A DNA stretch of 64,000 nt. It comes from Magnetococcus sp. PR-3 (GTDB lineage: Bacteria > Pseudomonadota > Magnetococcia > Magnetococcales > Magnetococcaceae). The translations under genes and the position numbers were made by a program. The stretch lies in the NCBI RefSeq assembly GCF_036689865.1, contig NZ_JBAHUQ010000001.1, forward strand, positions 124,001-188,000, in the 5' to 3' direction. The notes under the pieces were generated by a model, which was not told where the DNA came from, made no database searches, and saw only the letters and a list, made by a program, of their open reading frames with translations. Shown here piece by piece: positions 28,225-36,573 of this stretch (within the stretch, counting starts at the first letter, position 1; each line of letters begins with the position of its first letter).

Positions 28225-28601
28225 TGCAGTGTGGCTGGGCCAAACAGGGCAAAAGGAGAGATGGTGGCATCAAACTCAGTCCCATCATCGGCAACCATCT
28301 GGTAGCTGCCACGCATGCTTCCCATAGGGGTGGCTAATGGTGTACCGCTGGTGTATTGATAACTTTCACCAGGGCTTAAATGTGGCTGCTCCCCCACAAC
28401 CCCGTCACCACGAACCTCCTGCTCCAAACCGTTGGCGTCTGAGATAATCCAGTGCCGGGACAGCAGCTTGGCCCCCTCACTGCCTCGGTTGCGGATGGTT
28501 ACGGTATAGGCGAAAACATATTGATCATGATTAGGCAGGGATTGATCCGGCAGATAGGTGGACTCCACCTCTACATCAATACTGTATTTATTGCTGACCA
28601 T
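28221..28601 (-). CDS. apaG: ApaG family protein
   Basis: A 126-residue beta-sandwich protein of the ApaG/DUF525 family. NHDQYVFAYTVTIRNRG, LLSRHWIISDANG, VRGDGVVGEQPHLSPGE and GSMRGSYQMV are the typical strands and loops. The molecular function is not firmly known; eukaryotic relatives occur in F-box proteins. A purine-rich AGGG lies upstream of the ATG. It stands between convergent anmK and divergent msrB. Confidence 0.92.
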   Translation of the reverse strand: MVSNKYSIDVEVESTYLPDQSLPNHDQYVFAYTVTIRNRGSEGAKLLSRHWIISDANGLEQEVRGDGVVGEQPHLSPGESYQYTSGTPLATPMGSMRGSYQMVADDGTEFDATISPFALFGPATLH

Positions 28602-28756
28602 ATTCCTACCCTATTTCAAAAACCTTGAAGCAACAATGGGAACTCTTCGCCCATTCCACAATCCACATCTTTACACGTGTTAAGAGCGTATAACCAACCC
28701 TGAGGTTTCACCTCTGGTTAATTAATCCCCCAACCCGTTAATGGAGAAACCGGGCC

Positions 28757-29152
28757 ATGAGCAACGAAGCTAAAAAAACCGATGCCCAATGGAAAGAGAT
28801 TCTAGACCCCGAGGTCTACCATGTTTGTCGCCAAAAGGGAACCGAACGCCCCTTTACAGGAAAATATGCCCAGAGCAAAGAACCGGGCACTTATGCCTGC
28901 GCATGCTGCGGACAACCTCTATTCAAATCCGACGCTAAGTTTGACTCGGGCACAGGTTGGCCCAGCTATTTTCAACCCATTACCGAAGAAGCTGTAAAAA
29001 CAGAAACCGATGTATCCCACGGCATGCGCCGCGTAGAAGCCCTATGTAGCCGCTGTGACGCGCACCTTGGCCATGTCTTTGATGATGGCCCCCGCCCAAC
29101 CGGCTTACGCTATTGCATCAACTCTGTTTCACTGAACCTGGAAAAAAAATAG
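28757..29152 (+). CDS. msrB: Peptide methionine-R-sulfoxide reductase
   Basis: A 131-residue cytoplasmic MsrB. Two CxxC pairs for structural zinc (CACCGQ and CSRCD), [22 protein letters not shown] and the catalytic Cys in RYCINSVSL are all present. It reduces R-methionine sulfoxide in proteins with thioredoxin. No signal peptide is seen. GGAG lies about ten bases before the ATG. The gene is single, followed at once by a strong terminator. Confidence 0.95.
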   Translation: MSNEAKKTDAQWKEILDPEVYHVCRQKGTERPFTGKYAQSKEPGTYACACCGQPLFKSDAKFDSGTGWPSYFQPITEEAVKTETDVSHGMRRVEALCSRCDAHLGHVFDDGPRPTGLRYCINSVSLNLEKK

Positions 29153-29155
29153 ACC

Positions 29156-29191
29156 AAAAAAAAGGCCCGTACCATGTACGGGCCTTTTTTT
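29156..29191. terminator. Bidirectional intrinsic terminator between msrB and the chemoreceptor-like gene
   Basis: AAAAAAAGGCCCGTAC, loop CAT, GTACGGGCCTTTTTT: a stem of about sixteen bases with A- and T-runs on opposite sides. It can serve msrB (rightward) and the leftward gene ending at 29214. Confidence 0.92.
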
Positions 29192-29213
29192 ACGGGTCAT
29201 CCAACAGTGTGGA

Positions 29214-29861
29214 TTACTGCACCTTGCGTAGAGACTGCTCGATCTTATCAGACATCGAGGAGATCTCACTAATCACTCGGTCAATATCTCCAGCCAGGTC
29301 ACGCGCTACACGTGCGGTACTCTTCACTTCACCCGCCACAACGGCAAAGCCTTTACCAAACTCACCTGCACGGGAAGCCTGAATACCTGCGTTAATGGCA
29401 AGCACTTCCAGCTCATTGGAAATTTTTTCAATACCATGCAGTGTCTTGGAAACGTCACGCGTATTGCGGTCAATCTCCTGACGAACTTCCGTCAGATCAT
29501 CAAACAGCTGCTGATTGGTTTCACCGCTCTGATCTCCAAAGATCTGATTGAACAGCAACGCCACCTGACTGGAGACAACCTCTCCACCAGCCCGGTTTTC
29601 ATGAACCAGATTAACCACCTCTTCGGTGGGATCAACAACGATGATGTAGTCTGCTTCCACATTCTTAACCGCGGCCTCAAGCTTGGAGAGGGTTTTAATA
29701 CCCAGCTTTTTAGCAGTAGTCATGGTGGGGGAGTTGGCGTTGGCATCGGCCACATAGACCACCTCCACACGGGAGCTTTTTGCCAACATCCGCAGCAGAT
29801 CCTTACCCTCGGCTCCACCGCCGACTAATCCGATGCGCTTCTTCTCTTCCGTGGTTTCCAT
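29214..29861 (-). CDS. Soluble mini-chemoreceptor: Rossmann-like domain fused to a short MCP signalling hairpin
   Basis: A 215-residue protein with no membrane segment. Residues 9-105 look like a nucleotide-binding Rossmann fold: a glycine-rich RIGLVGGGAEGKDLL turn, VEVVYVADANANSP, and DYIIVVDPTEEVVNLV. Residues 115-215 are a helical hairpin with the chemoreceptor tip: VLAINAGIQASRAGEFGKGF then AVVAGEVKSTA, a divergent form of the CheA/CheW-contact tip. The signalling arms are very short, with little room for methylation helices. It could sense a nucleotide or small ligand in the cytoplasm and feed chemotaxis or a related kinase (inference). It is a single gene sharing a terminator with msrB. 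Confidence 0.7.
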   Translation of the reverse strand: METTEEKKRIGLVGGGAEGKDLLRMLAKSSRVEVVYVADANANSPTMTTAKKLGIKTLSKLEAAVKNVEADYIIVVDPTEEVVNLVHENRAGGEVVSSQVALLFNQIFGDQSGETNQQLFDDLTEVRQEIDRNTRDVSKTLHGIEKISNELEVLAINAGIQASRAGEFGKGFAVVAGEVKSTARVARDLAGDIDRVISEISSMSDKIEQSLRKVQ

Positions 29862-30399
29862 GCCCTTGCACCCCGGTATCTCTAACTGGATTTATAGTGA
29901 ATTGCCTCTTGCTTGTGAATATCACTGCCGAACCAGCCGGTTCGCCAAACAGCATTTCCGCCACAAGCAGGCTTACTTTTTTACGATAGTTTGCACAAAG
30001 ATGCACGCCCTTTTGCGGGACGCTATTTTATTACATCAATATTTTATATAACGCATCGCTATATGACCATGCAAACAATTGGAAACTTTTGAAGCATTTT
30101 TTTCTTTGTCAACAACACCTATGGTGAACATTATGACCATTTTTTTCAAGCAAAACCATGAGAGTGTTAAGGATTTTCTATCATATAGCCAGACAGGCTG
30201 AAATGTTTTGCAAATCGCCACCAACACCGTATAGTCTCACAGCATGACAATAAAGACATAACCCATCATGTCAATTGTCAGGAACAGAAGCACGATAATA
30301 AGGGTCCCAACCCTATAAGAGGTAAAAATGAAGGTGTTTTAAGCACTGTTTTTTTTATCTCAAAATCCTAAACGTGCTTCTTAAGTGGGGGGAAGTCTC
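29862..30399. other. AT-rich divergent intergenic region
   Basis: About 540 bases between the leftward chemoreceptor-like gene and the rightward gene at 30400. It is AT-rich in the middle and must hold promoters in both directions. No frame here has a ribosome site with plausible protein, and I see no clear repeat or RNA gene. Confidence 0.45.
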
Positions 30400-30807
30400 A
30401 TGAGCAAACCGCTCAACTTGGAACAACTACAAAGCCATTGCATTACACAACTGGCTCCTATTTTAGGTGGCGTCCGTAAGGCACATGATGGACAGGTGCC
30501 CAATGAACTTCTCAACAACCACTATTTGCTTGGCTATATTTGGGGCATGGTATCTGTATCCATGAACCGTGCCCACTTAGAAAATGAGGGGGAACGGGGC
30601 CATACGATGATTGAGGTAACGGCCACACTCCTTCAACAAAACGCTCAACGCATTGGATCTAAACTGGCGACCTTGCACCAGTCCAATGAAGATTTAGATT
30701 ACCTTGAAGGCATTAACGACGGGACCGATCGCATGGCTGCACCTTCTGAAGGACGCCGAGAAGAGGTCATCTACCGTCTTATGCATCGCTTGGAGCCTTA
30801 CTGTTAA
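30400..30807 (+). CDS. Helical protein of unknown function, coupled to a degenerate GGDEF gene
   Basis: I do not recognise this 135-residue protein (MSKPLNLEQLQSHC to MHRLEPYC). It looks all-helical and soluble, with no signal peptide or membrane segment. The ATG at 30400 has a GGGGGGAAG ribosome site, so the frame is well supported. Its stop overlaps the next gene's ATG by one base (TAATG), which suggests the two products work together, perhaps as partner and receiver in a signalling step (inference). Confidence 0.6.
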   Translation: MSKPLNLEQLQSHCITQLAPILGGVRKAHDGQVPNELLNNHYLLGYIWGMVSVSMNRAHLENEGERGHTMIEVTATLLQQNAQRIGSKLATLHQSNEDLDYLEGINDGTDRMAAPSEGRREEVIYRLMHRLEPYC

Positions 30808-31799
30808 TGAACGCTCACAACAAAAATGGCCACTCCCCCAACCCAGCGGGATTCATGCCGCCAGTTACAGATGTCACGCTGGAACGGCAACGGGACGCCA
30901 TCCGTGATTTATGGAAACACCTTAATGAAGACGCTGCGGCTGAACTTTATTGTCAGGCGGAAAATTATCTCTCTTCTATTACCCCTGTCGTCTCCGATCG
31001 CTTAGGCGACCACATGCCCTGCGCAAAATTTTTGGATGATTATCTAAAAACCCTCTTCGGCAGTGATGATCCCCTACACGAAAAAGAGTTTTCTCAACGC
31101 TCTATGCTGGTAGATACCATGCGTGCTTCGGGTGGTAAGGTGCTCTCACTGGCCACCATATGGGGGGCGTTGACCTATGCTTTACACCAACAGGCGGAAC
31201 AAGGGAATTCAGCCCATCGTCAGGTCTGGCATGAGAGCCTATTATACCGCACTCTCTTTTCTGATTTGGAACGACTGTTAGGCATTCATTTAAACCTTTA
31301 TGAGTTAGAAGATCAGCTTCCACTGTTGGATGCACAGCCTTTTATGACCGCACTGATGCATGCCATTACCCATGCAGGCCGCCACCAGGAGCCGCTAACC
31401 GTGGTCTCCGTACTCCCCCACCATGGGCAGGAGCTTATGGACCCCGAGCACCGAGAACCTCCCGATGCCCAGGCGACCCTCCCTTTGGCTCGGCTACTGG
31501 TCCGTTCATGCCGGGCGGGTGACACCGTTGGCCGAATGGAAGATGGTGTTCTTTCACTTATTTTAGGCAAAACATCGGGTGAGGAAGCGGTCGCTTGGTT
31601 ACAGCGCATTATTGACCGCTTTAAAAAAGAAAAAACCGGGGGATTTCACTTCAGTAGCGGTATGGTACACCTAGCCCCAGGGAACGAAGCTTCACCTGAA
31701 GAACTCTTAAGAACCAGCCGGAATAATCTGGAACACGCCCTTTCACACATCCATTTTGGACAGGGCTTCTACAACCATAAGACCAACTTTATCGGGTAG
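30807..31799 (+). CDS. Signalling protein with degenerate GGDEF-like C-terminal domain
   Basis: A 330-residue soluble protein. The C-terminal 130 residues resemble a diguanylate cyclase domain: LLVRSCRAGDTVGRMEDGVLS occupies the place of RxxDxxgRxGGDEF, with MEDGV instead of GGDEF, so it should not make c-di-GMP. FSSGMVHLAPGNEASPEELL matches the strand and helix at the end of such domains. The N-terminal 150 residues are helical and could be a globin-like sensor, but I see no firm haem motif. It is translationally coupled to the preceding gene and followed 40 bases later by a ferredoxin gene. Confidence 0.55.
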   Translation: MNAHNKNGHSPNPAGFMPPVTDVTLERQRDAIRDLWKHLNEDAAAELYCQAENYLSSITPVVSDRLGDHMPCAKFLDDYLKTLFGSDDPLHEKEFSQRSMLVDTMRASGGKVLSLATIWGALTYALHQQAEQGNSAHRQVWHESLLYRTLFSDLERLLGIHLNLYELEDQLPLLDAQPFMTALMHAITHAGRHQEPLTVVSVLPHHGQELMDPEHREPPDAQATLPLARLLVRSCRAGDTVGRMEDGVLSLILGKTSGEEAVAWLQRIIDRFKKEKTGGFHFSSGMVHLAPGNEASPEELLRTSRNNLEHALSHIHFGQGFYNHKTNFIG

Positions 31800-31839
31800 C
31801 GGTCACCCAGACCGCACTGGCCTGACTTTGGAGCGTCCT

Positions 31840-32121
31840 ATGAAAACAACCATATTGGTCTGCACCAACGATCGTCCTGGCAACAACACATCCTGCGGTG
31901 CCCGTGGCAGTTATGAGCTCTACTTAGCCCTTGTTAAAGCGGCTAAAGAGTCTAACACCCCCTTTTCTGTCGGTGAACTACAGTGTTTTGGGGAGTGCAG
32001 CAAGGGCCCCAATATACGCGTTGCACCAGGTGGCGAATTTTTTCACCATGCCACAGAAGAGACCATTCCAGATATCCTCAAATCTGCCCAGGATAGGTGG
32101 GATGAGCGAGGCGGAGAGTAA
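31840..32121 (+). CDS. Thioredoxin-like [2Fe-2S] ferredoxin
   Basis: A 93-residue protein of the (2Fe-2S) thioredoxin-like ferredoxin family. Four Cys are spaced as expected: LVCTNDRPGNNTSCGARGS (Cys 8 and Cys 19), and LQCFGECSKGPN (C-x3-C). A loop PNIRVAPGGEFF precedes the C-terminal helix. The ATG at 31840 has GGAG seven bases upstream; a frame extending upstream into the previous gene is not used. Its electron partner is unknown. It is probably the last gene of the 30.4-32.1 kb operon. Confidence 0.82.
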   Translation: MKTTILVCTNDRPGNNTSCGARGSYELYLALVKAAKESNTPFSVGELQCFGECSKGPNIRVAPGGEFFHHATEETIPDILKSAQDRWDERGGE

Positions 32122-32600
32122 CAGCTTGCTCCTGCGCACACACCACAGATACGTTTAATACCACACCGACCACCACGCGCGATAACAGCGTGTCGGTCCC
32201 CCGTGTAACGCCTCTTTTATACACAGCATATATCACAAGCCAGAGCCCCTCTTCATCACCCCCCGTTTGAACACCTCCTGCTCAACCACACCCTCAAAAC
32301 ACAATCACAAGCCAACAACACCTTCATAACCTACGAGATGTGCAAAAGCTGCACAGCACCCGCTCCCCCTTTTTCTTTCGAAAAACACGACACAACCAAG
32401 CTATTTTTCGAATTTTTCCCTTAAGTTCCGAATCAATTCACTGGACCCGTCGGCAACTTTTCTATAAACTTTAGATAAAAATGGGCTTAAGCTCAAAAAA
32501 ATGGCACCGTGGATACGTAATATAAAAACAAACCATTGGGCCAAACTGGATTATTCCAACGCAACTTTAGGGAACTGTTGCGTTTTATGGAGAGAAGCAC
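32122..32600. other. Intergenic region with a hairpin in the leader of the next gene
   Basis: A 480-base stretch, C-rich on the left and AT-rich on the right, without a convincing gene. Just before the gene at 32601 lies an inverted repeat, AACGCAAC (32558-32565) and GTTGCGTT (32577-32584), separated by eleven bases and followed by the ribosome site GGAGAG. It may be an mRNA leader hairpin or an operator. Confidence 0.45.
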
Positions 32601-33140
32601 ATGGCGACCGAGTCTATTCAACCTAAAATTGAACCGGTACACCCTTCACGCCAACTGTATACCGCTCTACAAATCAATCCCAACATTGATAGCGCCTTAG
32701 CGGGTTCGGTCAGTTCGTTTGGGGAAGAGCGTATCACCTACCACCCTTTACGCCGTGCCTATACCAACGCTGGCTATGAAGGCGACTCTCCGGATGCGCT
32801 TTCGATCTTACGTGGTCGAGCAACGGTCCGTGGTGAGAACTTTCAAAACTATTTCGGGCGTGCAGTGGCTCTAGCCAGTTCAGAAAAACTGGAATACCCA
32901 CACTTCACCAGCGGTTACGGGCAGACCTTTCCTGACTTTTCTGATCTAAGCCGCCAAGTTCAATACTCGAGCAGTGCGACATTTTACGGCTATCAACAGA
33001 CGCAAGGGAACGGTTATCAACTGGATGGCTCCCCCTTTGCCCAAAATCTAAGCCGTTCGGTTTCTGATCTCTATCAAGCAGGCTCTAAGCTTGGTCCTGG
33101 CGTCCCCTCACTCCGCAGTAATTTTGATCTCGCGGCTTAA
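32601..33140 (+). CDS. Protein of unknown function (179 residues)
   Basis: I do not recognise it. There is no signal peptide, membrane segment or known motif. The first half is mixed polar; the second is rich in Ser, Gln, Gly, Tyr and Phe (SGYGQTFPDF, YGYQQTQGNGY), suggesting a partly disordered or structural protein. GGAGAG six bases before the ATG, and a hairpin after the stop, support a real single-gene transcript. The Tyr/Gln/Gly bias recalls the exported proteins at 41-43 kb, but no export signal is seen. Confidence 0.6.
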   Translation: MATESIQPKIEPVHPSRQLYTALQINPNIDSALAGSVSSFGEERITYHPLRRAYTNAGYEGDSPDALSILRGRATVRGENFQNYFGRAVALASSEKLEYPHFTSGYGQTFPDFSDLSRQVQYSSSATFYGYQQTQGNGYQLDGSPFAQNLSRSVSDLYQAGSKLGPGVPSLRSNFDLAA

Positions 33141-33176
33141 GCTTTGAATCTAAAAGCTACACTGCTCTTTTTATAA

Positions 33177-33203
33177 CATACCAGCCCTATCTAGGCTGGT
33201 ATG
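33177..33203. terminator. Hairpin after the 32601-33140 gene
   Basis: CATACCAGCC and GGCTGGTATG make a ten-base perfect stem with a seven-base loop. There is no T-run to the right and only a short one to the left, so it may be a weak terminator or an mRNA 3' end. Confidence 0.5.
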
Positions 33204-33425
33204 TACGTTTGAGCTCCCCCTAACTCAAACCCACCCCAAAATCCGTATATTTCTTTGAGCAAATAACGGTTTAGCATAAAAATCCTGCATACTAGATAAG
33301 CTTCACCTATTGATCCCTCACACTTTTTCAGACATACTTTCAGACCATAGTAGAGGGATGCTATGCACCCTCCCCCTTGATATAATAATGCGTCAGCAAC
33401 AAGACCAAAATAAGCAAGGAAGCAG

Positions 33426-35111
33426 ATGGGCGAAGCAGCACATACAGGCATCCTTGTGGTGGATGATGACCCCGACAGTCTCTTATTGGTCAAACACTAC
33501 CTCTCTCAATTGGATGTAACCCTTTTTTTTGCCCACAACGGTCAAGAAGGGGTTGAACAATATCTTCAGCACCGTCCTCAACTGATTTTCATGGATATCG
33601 TCATGCCCGGCCTGGATGGGTTTCATACCACCCGCCAAATACGGCAGCAGCAGGATGCCCGTGATGAGTGTGCCATTCTGTTTATGACCGCACTACAAGA
33701 AGAAGAGACCCTGGTTCAATGCCTTGAGTGTGGTGGAGATGACTTCATAGCAAAACCCATCAAACGCACCCAGTTGTTAGCCCGCACAAAAAACTGGATC
33801 AAAAAAGTACAACTGACAACCCAAGTACGCGAACAGAGAGACCATTTAGCCTTTGAACGCCGCTTTGTAGAAAGCACGCTTGAGCGCATACGCCACTCTA
33901 CTCGTCTAGATGAGAGCAATTTACGTTTTCTTATCGATGGTTTGGAACAAACGGCGGGTGATATTCTACTCGCAGCCCAACGACCTGATGGTGTTCAACA
34001 GGTATTGCTGGGAGATTTTACTGGCCACGGGCTACCAGCTGCATTAGGTGCCCCGCTGGTTTCAGATATCTTTTACAGCATGACCAGCCGCGGCTGTGGC
34101 ATGGCGCACATCCTGACAGAGATTAATACAAAACTGCATAATCGCCTCCCCACAGGCATGTATTTGGCCACGGCTGCTTGCGAAGCAGACCATGGTCGTG
34201 GGCAAGTCAAGCTTTGGAACGCCGGCACTCCAGATATTTTAATCTATGAAAAACATGAGCTTAAATTCAGAGTCCCCTCTTCGGTCATTCCGCTGGGCAT
34301 TACCGTGGATAAGAGCTTCCTGCCTGTTGGCCACCTCTACCAAAGCGACTATGCCAAGCGGGTCTTTCTTTACTCAGACGGCGTCACGGAGACGCAAAAC
34401 AGTGAAGGCCTTTTTTATGGGCAGGAGACACTGGAACGGTTAATTGGCCAGATCATTGAGTTTAATGAGCCCTTAGAAATGATTCGTCATTTCCTTACCG
34501 CTTATCGTGGCCAATCTCAGCAAAAAGATGATGTGACCTTGGTTGAGTTGCTCTGCGATCCCACCCTACCTCTACCATATACCCAACCACACCTTATTCA
34601 CCCCATGGGTACCAATAAAGAGGAGTCTGACTGGATATTGGAGCTTTCTTTTGGACCAGATGCCATTCGTTGCATGGATATGATTCCTCAGGTCATGTCT
34701 ATTCTGGCCATTCGGAATAACCTTCGCCAACACTTCAGCAGCCTCTATACCATCGTGCGGGAGCTGATTACCAACGCCATCGACTGGGGTATTTTGGAAC
34801 TCCCTGCCCCCTCACAGAACACAAAGATCAATGGTGAAAACCATCATCTAAAAGCGCGTTTAACGGCCATGCAGCGCCTGGAATATGGCTCTATCCATCT
34901 AACCATTCACCATATCCATGCCAGCATGGAACTGGACCGCCCGATCCACCATGGCTCGGTTCGTATTGTGGTGGAAGATTCAGGGCATGGTTTTGATGCC
35001 CACGGTGTGGATTTTAAAGCCAATCGCGGATTGGGCATTGTAAAAAAACTGTGTGATAACCTCGTTTTTCCATCCCAAGGTAACCGAGTAGAAGCGACCT
35101 ATCGTTATTAA
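33426..35111 (+). CDS. Response regulator with SpoIIE-type PP2C phosphatase and HATPase domain
   Basis: A 561-residue soluble protein with three modules. Residues 1-130 are a receiver domain (ILVVDDDPDS; phospho-acceptor Asp57 in FMDIVMPGLDG; Lys in IAKPIKR). Residues about 170-380 are a SpoIIE/RsbU-type PP2C phosphatase: LLGDFTGHGLPAALGAPLVS with the metal-binding Asp, and KDDVTLVEL. Residues about 400-561 are a GHKL ATPase like anti-sigma kinases: ELITNAIDWGIL, VEDSGHGFD and RGLGIVKKL. Such proteins both dephosphorylate and phosphorylate STAS antagonists in partner-switching pathways (family knowledge). No cognate kinase or STAS gene is adjacent; a STAS protein is encoded at 13.3-13.7 kb. 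Confidence 0.88.
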   Translation: MGEAAHTGILVVDDDPDSLLLVKHYLSQLDVTLFFAHNGQEGVEQYLQHRPQLIFMDIVMPGLDGFHTTRQIRQQQDARDECAILFMTALQEEETLVQCLECGGDDFIAKPIKRTQLLARTKNWIKKVQLTTQVREQRDHLAFERRFVESTLERIRHSTRLDESNLRFLIDGLEQTAGDILLAAQRPDGVQQVLLGDFTGHGLPAALGAPLVSDIFYSMTSRGCGMAHILTEINTKLHNRLPTGMYLATAACEADHGRGQVKLWNAGTPDILIYEKHELKFRVPSSVIPLGITVDKSFLPVGHLYQSDYAKRVFLYSDGVTETQNSEGLFYGQETLERLIGQIIEFNEPLEMIRHFLTAYRGQSQQKDDVTLVELLCDPTLPLPYTQPHLIHPMGTNKEESDWILELSFGPDAIRCMDMIPQVMSILAIRNNLRQHFSSLYTIVRELITNAIDWGILELPAPSQNTKINGENHHLKARLTAMQRLEYGSIHLTIHHIHASMELDRPIHHGSVRIVVEDSGHGFDAHGVDFKANRGLGIVKKLCDNLVFPSQGNRVEATYRY

Positions 35112-35125
35112 GCGCCCTTGGCACT

Positions 35126-36418
35126 TTATAAAACCAAACGTGGTTTTCCCTGGGTATCGCGCTTAATCAAGCATAAAGCATCAGCCTGCTTAACCACCTC
35201 TTCAGGCCACAGATGGCTAGGAATGGGATTATCTCCACAAAGAGATGCCGCCAAAAAGGGTGCATGCTGCGCAAGTATTTGGCAAACCCACTGCTGCAGT
35301 TGCCGACGAAGAGGCTGATCTTTTTCAGGCCACTGCAAGAGAACACGTCCTGGCACCAAACGGAATGTTTGGATACAAGCACAAACAACGGCAAGCGCCA
35401 AAGGCCACCCTTGTAATTGAAGTAATAGTTTTTTGGCATCTGGCCCTACTTTTCGACCCACAACCCGCTTGTAATACTGGTACATACGCTGTTCAGTCCA
35501 AGAGTTCAGCATATAATCTGCCTGCTTGCTCTGTGCGGTCAGCCATAAAACCCTAGGTTGGCCATCCAAGGGGAGCAAGCTGTGAACCTCCATAGGATTA
35601 TGCAGCCCCTCTAAAACCAAAACCCCTTGTGCCTGCTTACGCCACCAAGCTTGAAATAGCCCACTCTCCACAGCATGTGTTGCGAGACCAGCTTGCTCAG
35701 CATGCTGTTGACACACCTCTTTGCGGTGCAAACTGGACATTTGTGCATCCAACCAAATAATCGGATGATAACGACCCTTGTTCCGATAAAAAAACTCTAA
35801 CGCCAGAGTACGCTTACCCATACCAACAGCCCCAGCAACCGTTACTTGAGACTGTTTTCTAAATGTCTCCATCAGCCACAAAACCTCCTCTTCATCCATT
35901 TCTGCCCACCTTGGCCTCGCCCAAGGCACTCCGGCACGGGTAGGTAGAATATGATCTATCGGTGCTAAATATCCTTTATCTGCACTTCCAGAACGGGCAA
36001 GCAAACGCTCAATGCCATCCCGTACAAGTACAATACCTTGCTCCAGCCCCTCTCCAGTCAACGTTCCTGTGCCTGGGGGTAAAACCGTTATTCCATCTCG
36101 ATCAAAATCATGTTTATGCGCCTGTAAACGTAGCGAAAGCATGCGAATTTCGTGGGCATAATGTCGGGCTAGCAGGGGTTGTAACAGGGTGGGTTGTTCC
36201 AGCCATGTGTTGACCAAAGGCACAATCACCCAACTGTGCAGGGGGCGCTTGGCCACCCACTGTGCTAAGGCAGATGTGTTGTTGGGATCTAACCGAAAAA
36301 GCTGGATAGCACTTATACTGCCCGCCAAGACCAATGGCTTAAGCGCCACCGCCAAAGGGTGTATAAGGGGATAATCCTGAGGGCAGGTTATCAAATGTAA
36401 GGAAGGTATGGTGGTCAT
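35126..36418 (-). CDS. Compact STAND-type ATPase with TIR-like N-terminal region
   Basis: A 430-residue soluble protein. Residues about 1-140 resemble a TIR-like alpha/beta domain: SWVIVPLVNTWLEQPTLLQP followed by HAHE-like and ITVLPP segments. Residues about 190-350 resemble an NB-ARC/STAND ATPase: P-loop VTVAGAVGMGKRTLALEFFY (195-204; Arg replaces the usual Ser/Thr after Lys), IIWLDAQ, GVLVLEGLHNP in the Walker B place, VLWLTAQ, and GWPLALAVVC for the GxP motif. No TPR, WD40 or other C-terminal repeats follow, unlike most STAND sensors. TIR-STAND proteins act in immunity and signalling, but this one stands alone. Domain calls are from pattern only. Confidence 0.5.
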   Translation of the reverse strand: MTTIPSLHLITCPQDYPLIHPLAVALKPLVLAGSISAIQLFRLDPNNTSALAQWVAKRPLHSWVIVPLVNTWLEQPTLLQPLLARHYAHEIRMLSLRLQAHKHDFDRDGITVLPPGTGTLTGEGLEQGIVLVRDGIERLLARSGSADKGYLAPIDHILPTRAGVPWARPRWAEMDEEEVLWLMETFRKQSQVTVAGAVGMGKRTLALEFFYRNKGRYHPIIWLDAQMSSLHRKEVCQQHAEQAGLATHAVESGLFQAWWRKQAQGVLVLEGLHNPMEVHSLLPLDGQPRVLWLTAQSKQADYMLNSWTEQRMYQYYKRVVGRKVGPDAKKLLLQLQGWPLALAVVCACIQTFRLVPGRVLLQWPEKDQPLRRQLQQWVCQILAQHAPFLAASLCGDNPIPSHLWPEEVVKQADALCLIKRDTQGKPRLVL

Positions 36419-36445
36419 CCCCCCATTGTGCCGTGAAAAAGCACC

Positions 36446-36479
36446 AAAAAAAACCCCGCTCCAGGGGGTTGGAGCGGGG
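36446..36479 (-). terminator. Intrinsic terminator of the methionine-rich protein gene
   Basis: CCCCGCTCCA and TGGAGCGGGG form a ten-base GC-rich stem. The A-run on its left is the U-run of the leftward transcript that ends at 36574. A second small stem (CCGCG/CGCGG) lies between 36480 and 36500. Confidence 0.85.
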
Positions 36480-36573
36480 CCGCGTATCGTTATTTCGCGG
36501 GAGGAGGGATGCAGATTTTTAGAGGGTGCCGGTAGGCTCTCGCTCCTTCCGGCCCTTCTCTATGTCGTACCGC

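Noticed and set aside
31102-31609. Minus-strand frames opposite the degenerate GGDEF gene
   Set aside because: They are shadows of a well-supported plus-strand gene and have no ribosome sites.
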